From NCBI GenBank assembly GCA_024276455.1, contig JAJRXE010000089.1, positions 1 to 5,756 of the forward strand: 5,756 nucleotides of DNA. The letters run 5' to 3'. Made by a program: the position numbers and the translations under genes. The DNA comes from Calditrichota bacterium (GTDB lineage: Bacteria > Calditrichota > Calditrichia > RBG-13-44-9). The stretch's first letter is position 1, and each line of letters opens with the position of its first letter. Under the pieces are notes generated by a model, which had not been told where the DNA came from, did not search any database, and was given only the letters and a program-made list of their open reading frames with translations. This document shows positions 1 to 4,956 of the stretch, one piece after another.

Positions 1-1321
1 CCAGAATAACGCTCTCGCCTTTCTTTTGCCACTCCACGGCATCCGGAGCATTAAACACCACTCGACCGGTGGCGGCGCCAGGTCCGGCATTCAACCCCCG
101 GGCCAGCAATTTTCCCTCTTTTAACGCCGCGTCTTTTTGCTTCAAATCAAAAATTGGGCGCAGCAACTGATTCAACTGGTCCGGTTCCACCCGCAACAGC
201 GCTTCCTTCTTGTTGATTAATCCTTCTTCCACCATATCCACGGCAATCCGGAAAGCAGCAAAACCGGTTCGTTTTCCTACCCGGGTTTGCAACATCCACA
301 GGCGCCCCTTCTGAATGGTGAATTCCATGTCCTGCATGTCCCGATAATGCTTTTCCAGCTTTTCGGAGATTTCCACCAGCTGATCGTAAACATTGGGCAT
401 GATTTCTTTCAGTTTGGAAATGGGCAGCGGAGTACGGATTCCGGCCACCACATCCTCGCCCTGGGCGTTCATTAAAAATTCGCCGTACAGTTCTTTCTCG
501 CCGGTTGCCGGATTGCGGGTAAATGCCACCCCGGTACCGGAATCGTCGCCCATATTACCAAAAACCATACTTTGCACATTTACCGCGGTCCCCCAGTGGT
601 CGGGGATATTGTTAATTTTGCGGTAAACAATGGCCCGCTCGTTGTTCCAGGAACTAAACACGGCTCCAATGGCTCCCCAAAGTTGTTCGTACGGATCTTC
701 GGGGAAAGGTTTTCCGGTACGTTGTTTAATGGCATCCTTGAATTCCTGTACCAGCTCTTTTAAATCCTCCGCGGTCAATTCAGTGTCGTACTGAACACCT
801 CGCTCTTTTTTCTTGGCTTCCAGAATTTCTTCGAAGGGATCCACATCGTCTTTACTCTCCGGCTTCATTCCCAGCACCACATCGCCGTACATGGCGACAA
901 AGCGTCGGTAGCTGTCGTAGGCAAAACGGGGATTGTCGGTCTTCTTGATCAGTCCCTGCACGGTTTCATCATTCAATCCCAGATTCAGCACCGTGTCCAT
1001 CATACCGGGCATGGACACCCGGGCACCAGACCGCACCGACACCAACAACGGATTATCTCGATCGCCAAACTTGGATTCCATCACCTCTTCCACCCGGCGC
1101 AATGCGTCCAACACTTCTTCTTCCAGGCCTTCCGGCAACTGTTGATTGTTTTTGTAATATTCGATGCAAACTTCGGTAGAAATGGTAAATCCGGCCGGTA
1201 CAGGAATTCCCAGATTGGTCATCTCGGCCAAATTTGCACCCTTACCTCCCAAAAGGTCCTTCATATCCGCGCGACCTTCAGCTTTTCCGGCTCCGAAGAA
1301 ATAGACTCTCTTGTGTGCCAT
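1..1321 (-). CDS. ppdK: Pyruvate, phosphate dikinase, N-terminal half (partial, 3' end beyond the left edge)
   Basis: Cytosolic enzyme interconverting pyruvate + ATP + phosphate and PEP + AMP + pyrophosphate, used in PPi-linked glycolysis or in gluconeogenesis. The 440 visible residues cover the whole ATP-grasp nucleotide-binding part and the start of the swivelling phosphohistidine domain. Family motifs seen: GGKGANLAEM (25-34), SVRSGARVSMPGMMDTVLNL (95-114), NPRFAYDSYRRF (130-141), GTAVNVQSMVFGN (244-256), SGTGVAFTRNPATGE (261-275), GEDVVAGIRTP (288-298), MQDMEFTI (329-336), LQTRVGKRTG (344-353), and GPGAATGRVVF (413-423), which opens the swivelling domain. By comparison with the remembered clostridial enzyme, the phosphorylated His (TSHAA motif) should lie about 29 codons past the edge. 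Family members have about 870-950 residues, so roughly half is present. The ATG at 1319-1321 has AAGGAGGA (1328-1335) six bases upstream and gives the normal family N-terminus. No frameshift is seen. The gene appears to be transcribed alone from the gap to its right. Identity is very secure; the physiological direction cannot be read from sequence. Confidence 0.97.
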   Translation of the reverse strand, partial: MAHKRVYFFGAGKAEGRADMKDLLGGKGANLAEMTNLGIPVPAGFTISTEVCIEYYKNNQQLPEGLEEEVLDALRRVEEVMESKFGDRDNPLLVSVRSGARVSMPGMMDTVLNLGLNDETVQGLIKKTDNPRFAYDSYRRFVAMYGDVVLGMKPESKDDVDPFEEILEAKKKERGVQYDTELTAEDLKELVQEFKDAIKQRTGKPFPEDPYEQLWGAIGAVFSSWNNERAIVYRKINNIPDHWGTAVNVQSMVFGNMGDDSGTGVAFTRNPATGEKELYGEFLMNAQGEDVVAGIRTPLPISKLKEIMPNVYDQLVEISEKLEKHYRDMQDMEFTIQKGRLWMLQTRVGKRTGFAAFRIAVDMVEEGLINKKEALLRVEPDQLNQLLRPIFDLKQKDAALKEGKLLARGLNAGPGAATGRVVFNAPDAVEWQKKGESVIL

Positions 1322-1388
1322 ACCACATCCTCCTTATGACGTTTAAAATGTTCTACAAAACCGATATAAATTTAAGTTTTTTTGCAAT

Positions 1389-1418
1389 ATTATATACATC
1401 AAGCTGCTAATATAACAA
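1389..1418 (-). promoter_or_regulatory. Candidate sigma70-type promoter for ppdK
   Basis: On the minus strand TTGTTA (1413-1418) is followed after 18 bases by a perfect TATAAT (1389-1394). Initiation would fall near 1382, giving a leader of about 60 bases before the ATG at 1321. The surrounding DNA is very AT-rich, so a matching -10 by chance is quite possible. The -35 matches consensus at four of six positions. Confidence 0.4.
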
Positions 1419-1610
1419 CTCAAACAATTATTTGCAAAAGAATAAAAATTTTCGGATCAAGCCGGTAACTCTTTACATTTGCCCAGCAATATTTTGTTTT
1501 TTTTGAAGTAATGCACTCCGGCTTTCTTTATTCCAAAACGTTTTTGGGACATCCTCTTCACAACTTTGTTATTTTACGAACGAACTTCTAATTAGTTTTC
1601 AAAGGCGGCC

Positions 1611-1633
1611 TAAAAATAAAGCCCAAAGGGCAT
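1611..1633 (-). terminator. Possible intrinsic terminator of the DUF1848 gene
   Basis: On the minus strand GCCC-TTT-GGGC (1621-1631) forms a four-pair GC stem with a three-base loop. Two A-T pairs can extend it past a T-T mismatch. TTTATTTTT (1612-1620) follows directly. It lies about 65-85 bases past the stop codon of the DUF1848 gene, in the right orientation to end its transcript before ppdK. The stem is short, so efficiency is doubtful. Confidence 0.45.
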
Positions 1634-1661
1634 TCTTTCAAAAAACTTTAGACCCAAATCC

Positions 1662-1692
1662 CCTGCATGTTGTAACAATGTTACTGTACAGG
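1662..1692. repeat. 31-nt imperfect dyad (inverted repeat)
   Basis: A core of GTAACAATGTTAC (1672-1684) has six-base arms around one central base, and outer arms CCTG (1662-1665) and CAGG (1689-1692) pair if a two-base offset is allowed. It overlaps a perfect palindrome CTGTACAG (1684-1691). It begins three bases past the DUF1848 stop codon on the minus strand. No T-run follows it in either direction, so it is not a standard terminator. It could be an RNA 3' hairpin or a protein site, or chance. Confidence 0.35.
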
Positions 1693-1695
1693 CCG

Positions 1696-2523
1696 TTATT
1701 GGCGGGCGTAACAATAAAGGCAATGATATTTACAGGGAGTACGGAGGTAATCCCCGATATCTACCGAAAAAGTACATCCGCAATACGGCCGGGTGTGATG
1801 CTGGCGCTCGGTTACCCGTTCAACCCCGAGTCGATTCAATAAACGCCCATCGATGCAGTGAGCCGGCCTTACCCCCTCCACTTTCAATAAGTCGGGATTG
1901 GAACAACTGTAAACGAAAACCCCGTACAGGGAGGCGACTTCCACCATCTCCTGCAGAATCGCTTTTTTCTGTTCCTCGGAGAGCTCCCGGAATCGAAAAT
2001 CCGGGCGATCTTTTATTCTTTTGTATATTTTTGCATAAGGGTGCATAATACTGGTGTAACAGCGAGTAATTCCAAGATGCCCGGCAATCCGGGCGTATTC
2101 CCGGAACACATTAATATTGTGGTTAGAACGAACCTCCTCTCCCACCTGATAGAAAACAAGGGGGTCGTATCGCCAGGTAATACGATCGGGTCCGTAAATT
2201 TCCACCAGTTTTTCCAGTTGTTTGAAGGCCACCTGAGGAGGAATCATATCCGGTTCCAGCCAGCGGTCGGCTGGATTAATGGTAAAATGGAAAAACAGCT
2301 GGTAATAATCAAAAAAACGGTAATGTTTCAAAAAAGGGCCGTAGTTACGGGACCAGAAAACAATCCACGCCACTTTGCGGGGGGACAAATCGACTTTCCG
2401 GACTTGAGCCCGGTTAAAAGGGTTGGTCACCTCAATAAACCCCTTCTGAATGTGCTCCATGAACCATTTTAAATAAAACGCCGGTATGTCCGTACGCCGG
2501 CTGGCCGAAATCACCTCTTTCAT
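1696..2523 (-). CDS. DUF1848 family protein with C-terminal radical-SAM-like cysteine cluster
   Basis: A conserved protein of unknown function, 275 residues from the chosen start. Family landmarks in order: VISASRRTDIPAFY at the N-terminus (4-17), NPFN (34-37), SPRKVAWIVFWSRN (47-60), FHFTINP (78-84), LEP (89-91), GPDRITWRYDP (111-121), a Cys in YSCSNPDL (C207), AHCID (C223), CGCTFSVDIGDY (C248, C250) and, at the extreme end, C264-KYH-C268-LY-C271 followed by YARQ. CX3CX2C is the spacing that binds the 4Fe-4S cluster and SAM in radical SAM enzymes, where it usually sits near the N-terminus; its C-terminal position is known for this family. The reaction and substrate are unknown. No signal peptide or membrane segment is seen, so it is probably cytosolic. 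The frame stays open up to an ATG at 2637, which would add 38 residues. I chose the ATG at 2521-2523 because family members start at this point, and GGAG (2532-2535, spacer 8) with AGGA (2527-2530) precede it. It is apparently transcribed alone, divergently from ppiD. Family call secure; start fairly sure. Confidence 0.9.
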   Translation of the reverse strand: MKEVISASRRTDIPAFYLKWFMEHIQKGFIEVTNPFNRAQVRKVDLSPRKVAWIVFWSRNYGPFLKHYRFFDYYQLFFHFTINPADRWLEPDMIPPQVAFKQLEKLVEIYGPDRITWRYDPLVFYQVGEEVRSNHNINVFREYARIAGHLGITRCYTSIMHPYAKIYKRIKDRPDFRFRELSEEQKKAILQEMVEVASLYGVFVYSCSNPDLLKVEGVRPAHCIDGRLLNRLGVERVTERQHHTRPYCGCTFSVDIGDYLRTPCKYHCLYCYARQ

Positions 2524-2558
2524 TTTTCCTGCTCCATCCCTTTCCAAACTATTCTTCA

Positions 2559-2587
2559 AATGTATGACCTGAAAATCCACAGGGCAA
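2559..2587 (-). promoter_or_regulatory. Weak candidate promoter for the DUF1848 gene
   Basis: On the minus strand TTGCCC (2582-2587) and TACATT (2559-2564) are 17 bases apart, each matching the sigma70 consensus at four of six positions. A start near 2552 would give a leader of about 30 bases to the ATG at 2523. It would place the longer frame's start at 2637 upstream of the transcript. It supports the shorter start only weakly. Confidence 0.28.
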
Positions 2588-2770
2588 TGGCAGATTAAAT
2601 TGGTTACCCTTACCTCCTTTATCCTGAATTGAACCATTAGCGCTAAGGTTCCCTCCCTGAATATTTCCCTCTATCTCTGAACGATCTCATTTTCCCGTCA
2701 CTACCAACCACTGGCCACATTTTTTGATTCTGTTCCCTTTGCCAACATTTTTTGCAGAGGGGTCAAAGCC

Positions 2771-2871
2771 GGTTGAACAGTCCCCCGGGTTAAACCGGGT
2801 AATTCTGGAATCCCCCTTCCCTGCGGATTAACCGAATTTATGAAATTCATTTGATTTCTAAGGGTTAAACC
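2771..2871. promoter_or_regulatory. Array of GGTTAAACC-like elements, possible operator set upstream of ppiD
   Basis: The 10-mer GGGTTAAACC occurs exactly at 2787-2796 and 2862-2871. Between them GGATTAACC (2825-2833) reads GGTTAATCC on the other strand, differing at one of nine positions. A looser copy, GGTTGAACA, lies at 2771-2779. GGTTAAACC is itself a near-perfect palindrome (GGTT-A-AACC), as expected for a dimeric regulator's site. The three best copies are centred at about 2792, 2829 and 2867, that is 37 and 38 bases apart. The last lies between the -35 and -10 boxes of the candidate ppiD promoter, where a bound protein would block polymerase. The first copy is also flanked by CCCGG (2784-2788) and CCGGG (2795-2799), making a small hairpin. 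The regulator is unknown, and one near match (GGGTTAAACA, 5354-5363) lies inside the DUF1015 coding region, so chance must be weighed. Confidence 0.4.
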
Positions 2872-2879
2872 TTTATATT
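2851..2879 (+). promoter_or_regulatory. Candidate sigma70-type promoter for ppiD
   Basis: TTGATT (2851-2856) and TATATT (2874-2879) are separated by the optimal 17 bases, matching consensus at four and five of six positions. Initiation near 2886 would give a leader of about 45 bases to the ATG at 2931. The same two hexamers at the same spacing precede the DUF1015 gene, which raises confidence in both. One GGGTTAAACC element lies in the spacer. Confidence 0.55.
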
Positions 2880-2930
2880 TTGCGCTTGTGTTGAAAGAAA
2901 TCAACAATAGGACAAGGAGAATTTTGCCTT

Positions 2931-4733
2931 ATGATGACCAAACTTCGCGAAATGACGTTTATTTTCATCTGGATCCTGGTAATCGCTTTTGTCGGTCTGA
3001 TGGTTTTCGAATGGGGAATGGACATTACCGGTATTAAGGGCCGCAGCAATGTGGTGGGAAAGATTGCCGGGCGAAAAATTAATATACAGGACTTCCAGCG
3101 TGCGATCCAGAGTGCCTACATCCAGGAGAGAGAACGCACCGGGCAGGCCCCGGACGAGGATCGGATTCAGCAACTTCGTGACGAAGTGTGGAATGAATAT
3201 GTTCAGAGCATTATTCTGGGCGACGAGATCAAACGTCTGGGAATCAAAGTATCTCCCCGGGAAATTTACCTTTACATCATGGAAAATCCTCCCCAGGACA
3301 TTACCCAAAACCCCAATTTTCAAACCGATGGAAAATTCGATATTCGTAAATGGCAAGAAGCGGTTCGCAATGCGCCGAAAGATCAGCTCATTTACCTGGA
3401 GGATCGTTACCGGCAACAAATTGCCTATATGAAATTACAAAACCTGATTTCCAACTCGGTAATTGTCACCGAAGAAGAGATAAAAGACGAATATATCCGA
3501 CAAAACCAGAAAATAAAACTGGAATTTCTCCAGATTCCGTTCGCCGCTTTCAGTCAGGAGGACGTTTCGGTTTCTGACGAGGAACTCAAAAGTTATTACG
3601 AGGCGCACAAAGAAGATTACAAAGTTCCGGAAAAACGGTCGGTTAAATATGTAATATTCTCCACCCTACCTACCAAGCAGGACACCGCCCGCATCTGGAA
3701 GCTGGCCGAAGACCTCATCCGGGATGCCAAGAACGGGGTGGATTTTAAAGAGCTGGCCGACGAGTTTTCGGAAGATCCTTCCGTGAAGACAAATCACGGC
3801 GATCTGGGATATTTTGACCGCAAGAGTATGGTAAAACCGTTTGCCGATGCCGCTTTTGCCGGTAAACCCGGAGACATTGTCGGGCCGGTAAAAACCCAGT
3901 TCGGTATTCACGTCATCAAAATTATTGACAAAAAGAAAGAGAAAGGGGTGGAGAAAGTCCACGCTGCCCATATTCTCCTGAAATACTCCCCCAGCGCGAA
4001 AACCATTCAGGAAGCCCGCGATGCAGCCGACAATTTTCATGAATACGCCCAGGACGAAGGTTTTGAGAAAGCCGCAGAGCAGTTGCACGTAACCATTCAT
4101 GAAATTCCGGATTTTCCCAAACAAGGTTACGTTCCCGGTTTGGGCGCCCTGCCAAACGCCGCCAAGTGGGTCTTTCAGGCCAAGGTCAATGAAGTTTCGC
4201 GGGTATTCCAGACGGAACGGGGGTACGTTGTTTTTGAATTAACCAAAATTACACCTCCCACCTATCGTTCCTTCGAGGAGGTAAAAAATGCGGTGGCCTA
4301 TCGCGTAAAAATGAAGAAGCGGAAAGAGTTAACCCGAAAATTGGCCGAGGAAATTGCATCGAAGGTGAAGCAAGGTATTCCGTTCAAAACCATTGCGGAA
4401 GAATACAAGGCCAAGCAGGTGAAAGCGGACACCACCGGTACGTTTACCCTGCTACGCCCCATTCCCAAAATTGGCCGTTCGCCTGAAATTGTGGCGGCAG
4501 CTCTGGAGTTGGAAGTCGGAAAGGTTTCCGGCATTCTGGAAGCCCCCAATGGTTACTACTTCATCAAGGTTCTTTACCGCGATCCTTTCAATGAAGCGGA
4601 TTACAAAAGTAAACGTTTGCTTATTCGTAACCAACTGCTGAGTCAGAAACGGCAACAATTCTTCTCCCAGTGGTACGAGAAATTAAAAGAAAAGGCGGAA
4701 ATCGAAGACTACCGCGACCGTTTCTTTATGTAA
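2931..4733 (+). CDS. ppiD: PpiD/SurA-type membrane-anchored peptidyl-prolyl cis-trans isomerase / periplasmic chaperone
   Basis: A 600-residue foldase, close in length to E. coli PpiD (about 620). A short charged N-terminus is followed by one hydrophobic segment (about 9-27, IFIWILVIAFVGLMVF within it) that should anchor it in the inner membrane with the rest in the periplasm, where PpiD-type proteins bind unfolded clients leaving the Sec translocon. Domains: SurA_N-like helical chaperone part (about 40-190, starting GKIAGRKINIQDFQRAI), first parvulin repeat (about 236-335, with HGDLGYF and TQFGIHVIKI), second, degenerate parvulin repeat (about 341-440, starting VHAAHILLK), and a third half-repeat (about 505-548, ending GYYFIKV), then a charged C-terminal tail. 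The first repeat has Tyr240 where the parvulin HIL-motif His is expected; the second keeps His347 but lacks the later His. Isomerase activity may therefore be weak, as for E. coli PpiD, leaving a chaperone role. The start ATG has AAGGAG (2914-2919) eleven bases upstream; the next codon is also ATG, but further away. It stands alone between its own promoter and terminator. Family call secure; ppiD as against another SurA-like paralogue is likely. Confidence 0.9.
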   Translation: MMTKLREMTFIFIWILVIAFVGLMVFEWGMDITGIKGRSNVVGKIAGRKINIQDFQRAIQSAYIQERERTGQAPDEDRIQQLRDEVWNEYVQSIILGDEIKRLGIKVSPREIYLYIMENPPQDITQNPNFQTDGKFDIRKWQEAVRNAPKDQLIYLEDRYRQQIAYMKLQNLISNSVIVTEEEIKDEYIRQNQKIKLEFLQIPFAAFSQEDVSVSDEELKSYYEAHKEDYKVPEKRSVKYVIFSTLPTKQDTARIWKLAEDLIRDAKNGVDFKELADEFSEDPSVKTNHGDLGYFDRKSMVKPFADAAFAGKPGDIVGPVKTQFGIHVIKIIDKKKEKGVEKVHAAHILLKYSPSAKTIQEARDAADNFHEYAQDEGFEKAAEQLHVTIHEIPDFPKQGYVPGLGALPNAAKWVFQAKVNEVSRVFQTERGYVVFELTKITPPTYRSFEEVKNAVAYRVKMKKRKELTRKLAEEIASKVKQGIPFKTIAEEYKAKQVKADTTGTFTLLRPIPKIGRSPEIVAAALELEVGKVSGILEAPNGYYFIKVLYRDPFNEADYKSKRLLIRNQLLSQKRQQFFSQWYEKLKEKAEIEDYRDRFFM

Positions 4734-4764
4734 CAGGTAAAAAACAAACCTTTTCCCTATTTTC

Positions 4765-4795
4765 AGCCCGGTGGTCATCACCGGGCTTTTTCTTT
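4765..4795 (+). terminator. Strong intrinsic terminator of ppiD
   Basis: AGCCCGGTG (4765-4773) pairs perfectly with CACCGGGCT (4779-4787) around a five-base loop, giving a nine-pair GC-rich stem followed by TTTTTCTTT (4787-4795). It starts about 30 bases past the ppiD stop codon. It separates ppiD from the DUF1015 gene. The opposite strand has no good T-run, so it works rightward only. Confidence 0.92.
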
Positions 4796-4897
4796 AGCCC
4801 CAACCGAAGCACAACAATCCAAAGGGCAGCCAATTTCCCCTCCTTTGCTCCCAGGCTGGAAGATGAACGTTACAAAACGCACAAAATTATTCTGATA

Positions 4898-4926
4898 TTG
4901 ATTCAATCGCTTCTTTCCAATATATT
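4898..4926 (+). promoter_or_regulatory. Candidate sigma70-type promoter for the DUF1015 gene
   Basis: TTGATT (4898-4903), 17 bases, then TATATT (4921-4926): the same hexamers and spacing as in front of ppiD. Initiation near 4933 would leave a leader of about 24 bases that includes GGAGGA (4947-4952). Its place after a strong terminator fits a new transcription unit. The GGTTAAACC element is absent here, so any control through that element would not be shared. Confidence 0.5.
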
Positions 4927-4956
4927 GCAGCCACATTAAACAAAACGGAGGACAGC

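Larger units (their letters stand above)
1322..1695. other. AT-rich intergenic region between ppdK and the DUF1848 gene
   Basis: About 370 bases without a credible gene. The flanking genes are both on the minus strand, so this is the 3' end of the DUF1848 unit and the 5' leader of ppdK. It contains the ppdK ribosome binding site (1328-1335), a candidate ppdK promoter (1389-1418), a short GC hairpin next to a T-rich run on the minus strand (1611-1633) and a 31-nt dyad (1662-1692). The stretch 1430-1610 is AT-rich with homopolymer T runs, and I see nothing else in it that I can support. Confidence 0.7.
2524..2930. other. Divergent intergenic control region between the DUF1848 gene and ppiD
   Basis: About 400 bases separate the two divergently read genes. 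I find no convincing gene: the short frames here lack family likeness. The left part holds a weak candidate promoter for the DUF1848 gene and a strong ribosome-binding-like AAAGGAGGTA (2611-2620, minus strand) with no start codon at a useful distance. The right part holds the GGTTAAACC-like element set and the candidate ppiD promoter. In 2640-2765 I see nothing I can support. Confidence 0.65.

Noticed and set aside
1459..1524. Inverted repeat AAGCCGG (1459-1465) and CCGGCTT (1518-1524)
   Set aside because: Seven-base arms over a 52-base, AT-rich loop are weak as a structure, and no supporting inner pairing was seen; treated as chance.
2041..2472. 143-codon open frame on the plus strand opposite the DUF1848 gene
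   Set aside because: It lies wholly antisense to a clearly recognised family member, has no recognisable domain and no good ribosome binding site; it is a shadow frame.
2701..2907. 68-codon open frame on the minus strand in the divergent gap
   Set aside because: No recognised family, no clear ribosome binding site, and it would run through the candidate ppiD promoter and repeat elements.
2901..3419. 172-codon open frame on the minus strand opposite the 5' part of ppiD
   Set aside because: It is the antisense of the well-supported PpiD N-terminal region; its composition follows from the complementary codons and no family is recognised.
3666..4124. 152-codon open frame on the minus strand opposite the parvulin repeats
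   Set aside because: Antisense shadow of ppiD with a hydrophobic-looking product but no domain or initiation signal.
4734..4956. Possible small gene between ppiD and the DUF1015 gene
   Set aside because: The plus-strand frame here starts inside ppiD and crosses its terminator; nothing else has a start with a binding site. The gap is explained by the terminator and the next promoter.
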